From the NCBI RefSeq assembly GCF_901827175.1, contig NZ_LR594664.1, forward strand, positions 124,001-188,000: 64,000 nt of DNA, given 5' to 3'. This DNA is from Variovorax sp. RA8 (GTDB taxonomy: Bacteria; Pseudomonadota; Gammaproteobacteria; Burkholderiales; Burkholderiaceae_C). A program made the translations under genes and the position numbers. Positions 20,448 through 29,424 of the stretch are shown piece after piece; the stretch's first letter is position 1; each line of letters starts with the position of its first letter. Under the pieces are notes generated by a model. It was not told the DNA's origin. It saw nothing but the letters and a program-made list of their open reading frames with translations, and searched no databases.

Positions 20448-20981
20448 TCACCTCGCCGGTTCGGGGTTGCGCCAGCCCCCATCGGCCGCGATCCGGCGGT
20501 CCGCCTCGGGCGGACCCCAACTGCCGGGCGGGTAGGAGGTGGCGCGGGGATGCTCGGCGAGCACCAGCTCGACAACAGTCCAGGCCGCCTCCGTAGCCGC
20601 GATCGAGGCCGGCGACGCCGCCCGGGTGCCCACGTCAACGCAGTGAATGCCCGACGCGCGCAAATCGGCCGCACGGCGGAGGTCGTCAGGGCAGTAGGAA
20701 TTGCCGCCGTCGCCGGCGATGTCGCCGGCGTCGAGAAGCGGCAAGAGATCGCCGATGGTCTGGTCGACAACCGCCGCCGAGACCATCAACCAGATCGCGC
20801 GCGACCGCGACGGCATTGTCACCAGCTGCTGCAGCGACGCCGAGCCGGTGGCGCCCTGCGCGGTGAGCCGCTCGACGCTGGCGGGGTGCGCGGCGTAGAC
20901 GACGCAGTCGTGGCCGCCGCGCATCAGCCGGCGTGTCATATTGGCGCCCATTTGTCCGAGTCCGATCATGCGGATCTGCAT
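20448..20981 (-). pseudogene. Deletion fusion of 6-phosphogluconate dehydrogenase and G6P dehydrogenase
   Basis: Residues 1-120 are the NADP-binding domain of a decarboxylating 6-phosphogluconate dehydrogenase (MIGLGQMGANMTRRLMRGGH, DGGNSYCPDD). The last 50 residues instead match the C-terminus of glucose-6-phosphate dehydrogenase (AAWTVVELVLAEHP, SYPPGSWGPPEADRRIA). The catalytic domain of the first and most of the second are absent. The join is in frame, so a 177-aa product could be made, but neither enzyme activity should remain. Confidence 0.75.
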
Positions 20982-21029
20982 TGCGATGCTCCCGTCTTAG
21001 GTCCGTGGGTATTCCAGCTGCTTCAAATT

Positions 21030-21465
21030 TGCGCAGGTGGTATCCGCGCCTCGCCCCAGTGTTCCCGGCGGTCGTCGGCCAAAAGGATGGCCTGCCAGGG
21101 CAGCAGGGCAGCAGGGCGCCGTCGACCGTCAGTCCCGGTGCGCCACCCGCCGCGGACGTTTGCAGCACGGTGATGTGGTAGACGGTCTGCCGAGGTGCAC
21201 CTGGAGTGTTCCATTCGGCGCGCAGGCATGTGGAAACATGCAGTTTGTCGGCGTCGAGCCTCAGGCCCAACAGGGACTCCAGGATGCACATCCATCCGGC
21301 CGAGCCCGCGTACCAGGTCCAGCCGCCGCGGCCGGTGTGCGGCGCGAGCGGATAGACGTCGCCTGCGATCACGTATGGCTCCGTCTTGTAGACTGCCATC
21401 GAATTGGACGAATATTTGCGTGATTGACCGGCTCGAGCGGGCTGAACAGTTCCCACGCCCTCTCG
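21030..21465 (-). pseudogene. C-terminal fragment of GH94/cyclic beta-glucan synthase-like protein
   Basis: One frame reads YKTEPYVIAGDVYPLAPHTG, then RGGWTWYAGSAGWM and LESLLGLRLDADKLHV. This is the conserved C-terminal block of GH94 enzymes, including NdvB-type cyclic beta-1,2-glucan synthases. A second frame continues with ILLADDRREHWGE near 21050. There is no upstream catalytic domain and frameshifts are visible. It is a remnant at the right edge of the decayed sugar cluster. Confidence 0.7.
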
Positions 21466-21740
21466 GCATCGCCGAGTGCCGTTCGGCGTGTCCGGGCCGC
21501 CTAGAATGCGTAACGGCGCTTTCCGATTCCCGCTATTCATGAATGAGCCAGCTAGACGAACTGAAGCTTCGGCGGGATACGCAGCGCGCTACTCTGTCCT
21601 TTTCTACGTCGCGCCTCATGCTCACCTCATCCGATCGCAATCAACCAATCGGTGCGGGCTGCATCCAAGACTGACAGCGGATTCGAGCCCATCTTTTCCT
21701 CTATCAACTTTCCTTGCTTACCGTCAAGTCCGACGGTCGT

Positions 21741-22508
21741 CTAGAACCATACCCGAACACCCGCGACCACGCGCCATTCGCGCACATCTTCGCCCCGTTC
21801 CCGCGCAAACTTCGAAGCGCCGCCGAAGCGCTTCTGCCAGGACACCCCAATGTAAGGGGCAAACTCGCGCTTGATCTCATAGCGCAGGCGAAGCCCGAAC
21901 TCAACGTCGTTCACGCCGCGCCCGATGCCCAGTTCCCGCACTTCTTGAACTGCGACATTGGTTGCGAAGCGAGGCTGCAAGATCCAGCGCTGGGTCAGCA
22001 GGAGTTCATACTCGACTTCAGCCCGACCAGATACCTCGCCGCGTTCGCTGATGAAGGCCGCCGCCTGAACCCCGAACCGATAAGGTGCGAGCCCCTGCAC
22101 TCCGAAGACTGCGTAGGTTCTCGATGGGCCATCCGACCTTGGCTTGAAGTAGCGCACGCCCGATTGCAGATCCCAGAAGGGGGCAACCAGGCGACCGTAG
22201 AGCACCTGTACATCCAAATCCTCCATCTTGCCGTTGTAGGGCTTCGTGCCTTCGGTGTAGATCCAAAGCCGGTTGTAGTCTCCGCCGATCCACCCCAGCG
22301 TATTGAAGCGCAGCGCATCGCTGCCTTTGCTGCCGCCGGCGAAACGCGCCGTAGTGTGCTCGAATTGGTCGAACAAGAAGTAACTGCGGATCGGGCTGTC
22401 CTCAATGGGCGGGGGAAGTGTCTGGGCCTCGGCGAGCGGCAACATCGTGCACGACAGCAAGACGCCCGCACGGCGTAGCGCCCGTTTGGTGTTCGACGAG
22501 CGCATCAT
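21741..22508 (-). CDS. copB: Outer-membrane copper resistance protein CopB
   Basis: A 255-aa CopB/PcoB-type outer-membrane beta-barrel. A signal peptide (ending LAEA) is followed by alternating barrel strands and a terminal Phe (VRVWF). The Met-rich N-terminal segment seen in many CopB proteins is absent here; Met-rich repeats sit in the partner CopA. The start overlaps the copA stop (ATGA), so the two are coupled. By family it binds or moves copper at the outer membrane. Confidence 0.92.
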   Translation of the reverse strand: MMRSSNTKRALRRAGVLLSCTMLPLAEAQTLPPPIEDSPIRSYFLFDQFEHTTARFAGGSKGSDALRFNTLGWIGGDYNRLWIYTEGTKPYNGKMEDLDVQVLYGRLVAPFWDLQSGVRYFKPRSDGPSRTYAVFGVQGLAPYRFGVQAAAFISERGEVSGRAEVEYELLLTQRWILQPRFATNVAVQEVRELGIGRGVNDVEFGLRLRYEIKREFAPYIGVSWQKRFGGASKFARERGEDVREWRVVAGVRVWF

Positions 22509-24397
22509 GTTCGCCCCTTCGCTTTCGGATCGACGACTGAGACCACACGCAGCATGCCGAGTTCCATATGAAAGAGCAGATGGCAATGGAAGGCCCATTT
22601 GCCGATCTCGTCGGGCTCTACATCGAACGAGAGACGTTCACCGGCTTTCACATTGATGGTGTGCTTCAACGGCCGCTTCGCGCCCGCGCCGTTCTCCAGC
22701 ACCATCCACATTCCATGCAGGTGCATCGGGTGATCCATCATCGTATCGTTCACCAAGGTGACGCGAAGCCGCTCGCCGTAGTCGAACGGCATCGGCTCTT
22801 CGGCCTCGGAGTATTTTTTTCCATCGAATCCCCATATCTGCCGCTCCATATTGCCGGTGAGGTGCAACTCGATCTCGCGCTCGGGCACACCTTCCCGTCC
22901 TCCGGTCGACAACCGCCGCAAATCGCTGTAGACGAGCACTCGCCGACCAGCATCACCGAGTCCGGTGCCTGGATCGTTCACCCGGCTGGTGGGCATTTCG
23001 GCGATCGTGGAATTGCCCGGTCCGTGTCGGTCTGGCCCGTGGGGCTCGGCTTGCTTTGACGTGGCATTTGCCGGCGCGGCGTTCGCCGGCATCGTCATGC
23101 CGGGCATTGCATCCATCTTGGGCTTCGCAGTCGCGGTACTCGCTGGCATGGCCATGTCGGGCATCGCATCCATTTTCGGCTGCATAGGCGCGGAGTCCGA
23201 CGGCGTCGCCATGCCGGGCATCGCGTCCATCGTGGGCTTGCCGACGCTGGCGGGCATGGACATAGCCCCCATCGCATCGCCGGACATGCCCATGTCGGCC
23301 ATAGTCCGAAGGGGACGCACGCGGCGCTCGGGCATCGGTGCGCGCAGCCCGGAGCGCAGCGCAAGCGTGCCGGCTGCATAACCGCTGCGATCCATCGCCT
23401 CGGCGAAAATGGTGTACGCCTCTGCGGCACGCGGCTGCACGATCACGTCGTAACTTTCGGCCGGAGCGATCCTGAACTCCTCAACCGCGACCGGTTCGAC
23501 GTTCTGACCATCCGCCTGCACGAGCGTCATCTCCAAGCCCGGAATACGAACATCGAAATGCGTCATCGCACCCGCGTTGATGAAGCGCATGCGGATGCGC
23601 TCGCCCGGCTTGAAGAGCGCGGTCCAGTTTCGATTTGCAGTCTGCCCGTTAAGCAAATACGTGTAGGTGGAACCGGTCACATCCGCGATGTCGGTCGGGT
23701 CCATTCGCATCTTTGCCCATTCCATGCGGTCCGAGATCGTGGCGCGCCAGCCATTGCGGGACGCATCGCGAAAAATATCGGCAATCGTGCGGCGGTTGAA
23801 GTTGTAGTACGAAGCGAACTTTTTCATCTTCGCCAGCACGCGCGCTGGATCCTCGAAGGTCCAGTCGGACAGCATTACGACGCATTCGCTGTCGTATGCG
23901 AACGGGTCGGGTGTGTTGGGGTCGATGATGATCGGGCCGTACAGGCCCGCCTGCTCCTGGTTTCCCGAATGGCTGTGATACCAGTACGTTCCGCTTTGGC
24001 GCAACTTGTATTGATAAGTGAAGGTTTCGCCGGGTCGAATGCCGGCGAAGCTCACCCCCGGGACGCCGTCCATATCCGGCGGGACGAGAAGCCCATGCCA
24101 GTGGATCGAACTCGTCTCCTCTAGCTGGTTGGTCACCCGGATCGTCGCGGTCTCACCCTCGCGAAACCGCAACACGGGACCGGGCAGCAAGCCGTTGACG
24201 ACGGTTGGCGTGGCGCTCTGTCCATCGATATCGAGCCTGCCTTTAGCGATCACGAGGTTGGACACCGGGCCGGAGCTTTCCTGCAGAGGCAATGCGCGAT
24301 CCGAAGCGGCCCACGTGTAACTTGGGGACAACGCGTGAAGCGCCGTCCCAGCTCCCGCGGCCGCACTGGCTCTAAGGAAGCGTCGGCGCGGATTCAT
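22505..24397 (-). CDS. copA: Copper-resistance multicopper oxidase CopA (PcoA family)
   Basis: Periplasmic Cu(I) oxidase, 630 aa. A Tat signal (MNPRRRFLRASAAAG) precedes three cupredoxin domains with ligand blocks HWHG, HSHSG, HPMHLHG and HCHLLFHME. A Met-rich insert near residues 375-460 carries several MDAMPGM-type repeats, typical of CopA/PcoA and thought to bind extra copper. It is coupled by overlap to the copper-storage gene upstream and copB downstream. It needs folded export, consistent with the Tat signal. Confidence 0.95.
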   Translation of the reverse strand: MNPRRRFLRASAAAGAGTALHALSPSYTWAASDRALPLQESSGPVSNLVIAKGRLDIDGQSATPTVVNGLLPGPVLRFREGETATIRVTNQLEETSSIHWHGLLVPPDMDGVPGVSFAGIRPGETFTYQYKLRQSGTYWYHSHSGNQEQAGLYGPIIIDPNTPDPFAYDSECVVMLSDWTFEDPARVLAKMKKFASYYNFNRRTIADIFRDASRNGWRATISDRMEWAKMRMDPTDIADVTGSTYTYLLNGQTANRNWTALFKPGERIRMRFINAGAMTHFDVRIPGLEMTLVQADGQNVEPVAVEEFRIAPAESYDVIVQPRAAEAYTIFAEAMDRSGYAAGTLALRSGLRAPMPERRVRPLRTMADMGMSGDAMGAMSMPASVGKPTMDAMPGMATPSDSAPMQPKMDAMPDMAMPASTATAKPKMDAMPGMTMPANAAPANATSKQAEPHGPDRHGPGNSTIAEMPTSRVNDPGTGLGDAGRRVLVYSDLRRLSTGGREGVPEREIELHLTGNMERQIWGFDGKKYSEAEEPMPFDYGERLRVTLVNDTMMDHPMHLHGMWMVLENGAGAKRPLKHTINVKAGERLSFDVEPDEIGKWAFHCHLLFHMELGMLRVVSVVDPKAKGRT

Positions 24398-24915
24398 GTC
24401 ATCGTCCTGCAGCTCTTCGCGCAGTTCTGGCATTCTTCGACACACTCTCGCATATCCCCCACCTGCTCGCAGCTCTTGGCGCATGCCTCGCACGCTTCGG
24501 CGCAGATCAGGCAGACCCGGCCGTGCAGTGGCGAATCGCTCAGCATGAAGTTGGCCGACGTCTGACAGAGCTCGGCGCAGTTGAGCATGAGGCGAAGGTG
24601 TTTCTGCTCGGCGTGACGCCCGCCCTGCTCGAGGCAGTAGCCCATCGCCATTCGAAGGCACATGCTGTGACAGTCGAGACACGCCTTGATGGCGTCTTGC
24701 ATCGGTGACTCCTTGCTGCTCTGCAGCGAAACGGATGGTTTTCCCGCCGCTGTCTGCGGTCCTGGCTTCGGCTCTGCAGCGAAGGCGTCAACGGAAGCTA
24801 GCAGCTGGAGACCTCCACCCGCAGTGCCCGCGAGCACCGTCTCGATGAGGCGGCGGCGCGGCACCCGCGGCTCCCGGTTCATGTCTAATAATTCAATTGG
24901 AGAGCTGAGATTCAT
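24394..24915 (-). CDS. Exported four-helix-bundle copper-storage protein (Csp1-like)
   Basis: 173 aa. A twin-arginine-type leader (RVPRRRLIETVLAG) ends near FAAEP, followed by a four-helix bundle. The bundle has many Cys in CxxxC spacing (CLDCHSMC, CAELC, CLICAEACEACAKSC, CVEECQNCAKSC). This is the Csp/DUF326 pattern that stores many Cu(I) ions. The start at 24915 has AGGAAA upstream; 24882 is possible but lacks a ribosome site. It is first in the csp-copA-copB operon, so it should act in the periplasm, unlike the unsignalled paralogue at 59577-59906. Confidence 0.88.
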   Translation of the reverse strand: MNLSSPIELLDMNREPRVPRRRLIETVLAGTAGGGLQLLASVDAFAAEPKPGPQTAAGKPSVSLQSSKESPMQDAIKACLDCHSMCLRMAMGYCLEQGGRHAEQKHLRLMLNCAELCQTSANFMLSDSPLHGRVCLICAEACEACAKSCEQVGDMRECVEECQNCAKSCRTMT

Positions 24916-24993
24916 TTTTCATTCCGTTTCCTGTGAGCCTGAAACCTACACTGCGGGATCGCATCTCCCTCACGACGCAAGCGATTGTTCGCG

Positions 24994-26028
24994 TCAGCCG
25001 CTTGCGAATTCGAGGACCACGCGTGACGGTACATCGCCATGCTCCAGCCGCTCGAAGATTCGGTTGATCTCCGACAGAGGCTGCAGCTCAATATCGGCCT
25101 TGACCTTGCCCTCGGCGGCAAAGGCGAGCGCTTCGGCCATATCGCGGCGCGTGCCTACGAATGAACCACGCACGGTAATGCAATTCGCTACCACGTCGAA
25201 GAGCGGAACCGGAAATTCGCCCGGCGGCAGCCCGACCAGGACGCAGGTGCCGCGCTTGCGGGTCATGCCGACGCCCTGCTTGAATGCGGCGAGCGAGGGC
25301 GCCGTGATCAGAACCCCATGAGCTCCGCCGCCGGTCTCCTTCTTCACCGCGGCTGCCGGGTCGCCCTCTTTGGCATTGATCATGACATCGGCGCCGAGGA
25401 GCTTGGCGTGGGCGAGCTTGCCGCTATCGATGTCAACCGCGCAGACGTGGAGTCCCATGACCTTGGCATATTGGATCGCCAGATGACCGAGGCCGCCGAC
25501 GCCGGAGATGGCGATCCATTCGCCAGGCTTCGCTGCGGTCTCCTTGATCCCCTTGTAGGTGGTGATGCCGGCGCAGATGATCGGTGCGGCATCCTTCGCC
25601 GCAAGGCCGGAAGGCACATGAGCGACGTAGTTCTGGTCGGCGACAATGTACTCGGCAAAACCGCCGTTCTTGGTATAGCCGCCGAACTGTGCCTGGGCAC
25701 ACACGGTCTCCCAGGCCGCCAGGCAATACTCGCAGTGACCACAAGCCGAGTAGAGCCACGGCACGCCGACGCGGTCGCCCTCCCTCACGCTGTTCACGCC
25801 GGATCCGACGGCTGCGACGAGCCCGATGCCCTCATGGCCAGGAACGAACGGGAGTGTGGGCTTCACCGGCCAGTCGCCGCGCGCGGCGTGGAGATCGGTG
25901 TGGCACACACCACAGGCCTCGGTCTTGACCAGGATCTGGCCCGCCCCGGGGGAGGGGATGTCCCATTCCCGAAGCACCAAGGGTTTTCCGAACTGCTCGA
26001 CAACGGCGGCTTGCATCCTGCGTTCCAT
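24994..26028 (-). CDS. adhP: Zinc-dependent alcohol dehydrogenase (AdhP type)
   Basis: Cytosolic NAD(P)-dependent alcohol dehydrogenase, 344 aa. The catalytic zinc site is ACGVCHTDLHAARGDW with GHEGIG. The structural-zinc Cys cluster is CGHCEYCLAAWETVC, and the Rossmann motif is GVGGLGHLA. The ATG at 26028 has GAGGAG 6 nt upstream. It lies between csp-copAB and an aldehyde dehydrogenase on the same strand. Together they could oxidise alcohol to acid, but the partner is frameshifted. Confidence 0.93.
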   Translation of the reverse strand: MERRMQAAVVEQFGKPLVLREWDIPSPGAGQILVKTEACGVCHTDLHAARGDWPVKPTLPFVPGHEGIGLVAAVGSGVNSVREGDRVGVPWLYSACGHCEYCLAAWETVCAQAQFGGYTKNGGFAEYIVADQNYVAHVPSGLAAKDAAPIICAGITTYKGIKETAAKPGEWIAISGVGGLGHLAIQYAKVMGLHVCAVDIDSGKLAHAKLLGADVMINAKEGDPAAAVKKETGGGAHGVLITAPSLAAFKQGVGMTRKRGTCVLVGLPPGEFPVPLFDVVANCITVRGSFVGTRRDMAEALAFAAEGKVKADIELQPLSEINRIFERLEHGDVPSRVVLEFASG

Positions 26029-26102
26029 GTGCAACTCCTCTTTTCAGGATGGGATCAGTGGATCAGTGGATATCGCTCGGTTGATCGGACCGGAAGCGAC
26101 GC

Positions 26103-27482
26103 TTATGCCGGCCCGTCGATCGAAGCGACGCGAACCAGTTTTTTGTTCACGAACTCCTGGATGCCATGCTGTAGAGCTCGCGTCCGTAGCCGGAGTTCTT
26201 GATGCCGCCGAACGGCAAGTCTGGAGTCGTCCAGGTCGGGTGATTGCTGAACACCATGCCGGTGTCGACGCGGCTCGCCACGCGTTTGCCGCGCGCAACA
26301 TCCTTGGTGAATACCGGGCCCCCAATCCAAATTCCGAGTCATTGGCGAGCGCCACCGCCTCGTCCTCGTTCTTAACTCGGAAGAAGAGCGCGACCGGCCC
26401 GAAGAATTCCTCCCTGTAGGCGGGATTGCTGGGCTTGATGTCCGCCAGGATCGTCGCTGCATGAAAGCGCCCGGTCGATCGATGCGCTTGCCGCCCATCA
26501 CCAGTGTGGCGCCCTGGGCGACGGCTCGATTGACCTGCTCCAGCAGCTTGACCAGGGCCGCCTCCGTAGACAGGGGTCCGAGCGTCGTCGCGTCATCCAT
26601 CGGGTTGCCTGCTTCGAGTGCCTCCAGCGCGGTCTGAAACTTGTCGAGAAAGCGGTCGGCCAGTCCTTCGACGACGATCAATCGCTTCGCGGCGACGCAG
26701 CACTGGCCGGTGTTGTTCATCTTGCCCCAGACCGCCCACCTGACCGACTCGTCGAGGTCTGCATCCTCGAGCACGATGAAGGCGTCGCTGCCGCCAAGCT
26801 CCATCGTCGACTTCTTGAGATTTTGTCCGGCTCTCGCGGCAACGACTTTGCCTGCTTCCACGCTACCGGTCAGCGCAACACCCTTGATCCGCGGATCGTC
26901 GATCACGCGATTCACTTGGTCATACGAGACGAGTAGATTGGTGTATGCGCCGGCTGGCGCACCCGCGTCCAACCACAGCTTCTCGAAGGCGATGGCGCAT
27001 TGCGGCACGCAGCCCGCGTGTTTCACCATCACGACATTGCCCGCCATCAGATTGGGCGCGGCAAAGCGCGCGAGCTGGTAGTACGGAAAGTTCCAGGGCC
27101 GGACGGCGAAAAGCACGCCGAACGGGCTGCTTTCGACCACGGCTTCACCCGAGTCCGGCTCGAGGCGCCGAGGCGCAAGAAAGGTTTCAGCGTTGTTGGC
27201 GTAGTAGTCGAGGATATCCGCGCTGAGTGCCACTTCGCCGCGGGCCTGAGCAATGAGCTTGCCCATTTCGAGCGTCACCGGGCGGGCGAACTCTTCGCTG
27301 CGCGCGCGCAGGATGCCAGCCGCCCTTGCGACCACAGCAGTTCGCTCGGCGAAGGTCGTGTGTCGCCAAGTCTCGAAGCAAGCTGCGGCGATTTGAAGTG
27401 ACGTCTCAAGTTGCTCGTCGGAGATTTCCGCGAACGTTTCCACGATCTTGCCGTCGTAAGGGTTGACGCTTTGATAGGTCAT
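26103..27482 (-). pseudogene. Aldehyde (succinate-semialdehyde-type) dehydrogenase with three 1-nt deletions
   Basis: Residues 1-340 match NAD(P)-dependent aldehyde dehydrogenases, including WNFPYYQLARF, ELGGSDAFIV and catalytic NNTGQCC. From about 26462 to 26175 the frame is disturbed by three single-base losses (near 26462, within a C run at 26319, and near 26175). Because they total three bases, the frame returns and the normal end QEFVNKKLVRVAS is recovered. About 95 residues, including the EEFFGP block, are scrambled. Sequencing error is possible, since one loss lies in a homopolymer. Confidence 0.8.
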
Positions 27483-27530
27483 GCTTTCATCTCGTTCAAT
27501 GTCGTTATGGGGCGGGGGAAGTCGACTCGA

Positions 27531-27695
27531 TCAATGGTGCGTGACCTTGCCAACGCCCTTGATGTCGTTCCAGGAAGTCGCCTGGTGACAGAGGAAGCAC
27601 GGATCTACTTTGACGTTCGGTTGCCGCGCGATTCGGTGCCGAAAAACAACCGCACCCGCCAATACACCGAGGTATGCAATACGCTGCTGATACAT
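27531..27695 (-). CDS. Mini monohaem cytochrome-like protein
   Basis: 54 aa. A short hydrophobic N-terminus (IAYLGVLAGAVVF) precedes one haem motif CFLCH. The last 30 residues closely resemble the tail of the heptahaem cytochrome at 28563 (CFLCHQ-T-WNDIKG shared). GGAG about 9 nt upstream of 27695 supports translation. It may be a small membrane-anchored c-type haem protein or a decaying partial duplicate. It lies at the downstream end of the electron-transfer operon. Confidence 0.55.
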   Translation of the reverse strand: MYQQRIAYLGVLAGAVVFRHRIARQPNVKVDPCFLCHQATSWNDIKGVGKVTHH

Positions 27696-27757
27696 GATTT
27701 CATCTCCTCTGGCGAGTTTCGCCATGGGTTGCTGCGCACCGCCGCAAAGTTTTTTGA

Positions 27758-28267
27758 TTACCTATCTGGCATTGGCTTCATAGCCTCATCGCGCTTCATC
27801 ATCTGCTCCATCATCATTTGCATCATGTCCATGCGCGTTTCCGTCATTTCCTGGCGCTTCTTCATGTCGCCGTCTTTCATGCTCCCTTGCTTGTCGCCCA
27901 TCATCATTCCGCCGGGCTTGCCTCCGCCCTTCATCATCGGGCCGCCCATGCCGCGCATCGTCTTCATGTTTTCCTGCATGGTCTGCATGTGCTCCTGCAT
28001 CAGCTTCTGGCGTTCTTTCGGATCGGTGGTCGCCCCGATTTTTTCCATCTGTTGCTGCATTTTTTCCATGTTCGCCTGCATCTTGGGCATTTGTTTGTCC
28101 ATGTCCTCGCTCATCGCTGGCGTGGAGGGCGCGGGCCTTTCCTGCGCCGGTTTTCCCATGTCCATGTTCATTGCCGGTTTGGCGGGCGCGGGCTTTTCCT
28201 GCGCTGATGCGATTGGTGCCGACAAGGCACAGGCGATGATTGCGGAAATCAATATTGAAGTCTTCAT
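27758..28267 (-). CDS. Met-rich periplasmic protein
   Basis: 169 aa. A signal peptide (ending IASAQ) is followed by a Lys/Pro/Met segment and then long Met-rich helices (MQANMEKMQQQMEK, MDMMQMMMEQMMKR). Over 15% of residues are Met, which suits Cu(I)/Ag(I) binding by thioethers. There are no Cys and few His. Heptad spacing suggests a coiled coil. It is encoded within the electron-transfer operon. I know no named family; metal buffering is inferred from composition and context. Confidence 0.75.
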   Translation of the reverse strand: MKTSILISAIIACALSAPIASAQEKPAPAKPAMNMDMGKPAQERPAPSTPAMSEDMDKQMPKMQANMEKMQQQMEKIGATTDPKERQKLMQEHMQTMQENMKTMRGMGGPMMKGGGKPGGMMMGDKQGSMKDGDMKKRQEMTETRMDMMQMMMEQMMKRDEAMKPMPDR

Positions 28268-28300
28268 GGCGATCTTTCAGGGTTGAGTGCGTTCATGTTC

Positions 28301-28534
28301 TCAAGAATTAGCTTGCCTGTGGCGAAGGCCAGTGAGCCTATCCGTATAGCCGAAAACTTTCTCAGCGTCCGTACGGCACCGAACGTACCCCCAAGCGTCA
28401 GAATAGTTGTCGGCCCGATAGAACCAAGAACCCGGGGGCGGCGATGTCACGGCCTTGCCCACAAACAGGGAGGAGAAAAGCGCAATCGCCGGCATGCCGA
28501 CAACGGCGGCGAGGAACAGCGGATCGCTCTCCAT
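28301..28534 (-). CDS. Small membrane protein of unknown function
   Basis: 77 aa, starting at 28534 with a strong AAAAGGA ribosome site 6 nt upstream. It has one N-terminal transmembrane helix (FLAAVVGMPAIALFSSLFV) and then a polar domain (GSWFYRADNYSDAWGYVRC). It lies 28 bp after the heptahaem cytochrome gene and 33 bp before the Met-rich gene. No family recognised; an accessory subunit of the cytochrome complex is possible. Confidence 0.55.
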   Translation of the reverse strand: MESDPLFLAAVVGMPAIALFSSLFVGKAVTSPPPGSWFYRADNYSDAWGYVRCRTDAEKVFGYTDRLTGLRHRQANS

Positions 28535-28562
28535 GTTTATCCTTTTCCGCGTTGGTCTCAGT

Positions 28563-29423
28563 TCAATGAACTTTCTTCCAGCCCAAGCCCTTGATGTCGT
28601 TCCAAACGGTTGTTTGGTGACAGAGAAAGCACTGATTCACTTTGGCATTCGGTTGCCGCGCGAGTGGGGCTGACATCATCGAGAAGTGCATCATGTTGTG
28701 GCTCGGCGGCGGTTTATGACACTGCGCGCACTCCGTGGAGCGCGCCGACGGATGGACAAACTCGGCGATGGTCCACTGGGTCGTGGCGTGGCATTGCACG
28801 CAGTCCGTGCCGAAGAAACCCTGATGGCGATCCTTGGTCGCATGGCAGCTGGCGCAATTGAGCATCGACTCGTCGGCACCGAGACGCGGATGATTGATGG
28901 GCAGTGGAGGAACGCTTGTCTGCTTCACCTCGGCGTAAGGGGAGTCGGGCGCCCGCGTCTGCGCCTCCTGGCGCGGCAGCCGATTCAATAGACTGGCCAT
29001 CGCTTCAACGTCAGGGGCGCTCAGTCCCACGCCCAGCTCGAAGGCTTTCATTTCCCGATGACCAGTCCTGGCAAGCAGTGCATGATCCATCGTTGTCGGC
29101 ATCCGCGCCGTTCCTTGGTGCTCCACATGGCAGCCGCTGCAAATCTGAACGTTCGCGTGGAACGCCGTGGGCTGGCGCTGCAACAGCGCCGTGTTGTCGG
29201 CGTGGCACGCGATGCAAAGCTTGGGCTCGACACCTTTTACTGGCGTGTGGCAAGCGGCACAGTTGTTCGCAAGAAACGCGTGCGACTGCGACAGCGTTCC
29301 CGGGGCTACTGCTTGTTGCCAGAACGTGCGTGTTTGTGAGTCGCTCTTGCTCCAGTCGACGCCGATGCCAATTGCGATGACGGCAGTAGCGAGCGCTGAG
29401 ATGATGAATTTTGCTTTGCTCAT
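28563..29423 (-). CDS. Seven-haem periplasmic cytochrome c
   Basis: 286 aa. An uncleaved-looking N-terminal helix (IISALATAVIAIGIGV) anchors a periplasmic domain with seven CxxCH motifs: CAACH, CIACH, CSGCH, CASCH, CVQCH, CAQCH, CFLCH. Several extra His residues (HVEHQG, HNMMHFS) could serve as distal ligands. The gene starts 1 nt after the cytochrome b gene ends, so the two are coupled. By layout it should accept electrons from the membrane cytochrome b and pass them to a periplasmic acceptor. The acceptor is unknown. It is not a standard NapB/NrfH sequence by eye. Confidence 0.85.
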   Translation of the reverse strand: MSKAKFIISALATAVIAIGIGVDWSKSDSQTRTFWQQAVAPGTLSQSHAFLANNCAACHTPVKGVEPKLCIACHADNTALLQRQPTAFHANVQICSGCHVEHQGTARMPTTMDHALLARTGHREMKAFELGVGLSAPDVEAMASLLNRLPRQEAQTRAPDSPYAEVKQTSVPPLPINHPRLGADESMLNCASCHATKDRHQGFFGTDCVQCHATTQWTIAEFVHPSARSTECAQCHKPPPSHNMMHFSMMSAPLARQPNAKVNQCFLCHQTTVWNDIKGLGWKKVH

Positions 29424-29424
29424 G

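Noticed and set aside
28563..29423. Annotation as a standard nitrate/nitrite multihaem reductase subunit
   Set aside because: Seven CxxCH motifs are present but no catalytic CxxCK or partner subunits; the neighbours are a flavin reductase and cytochrome b.
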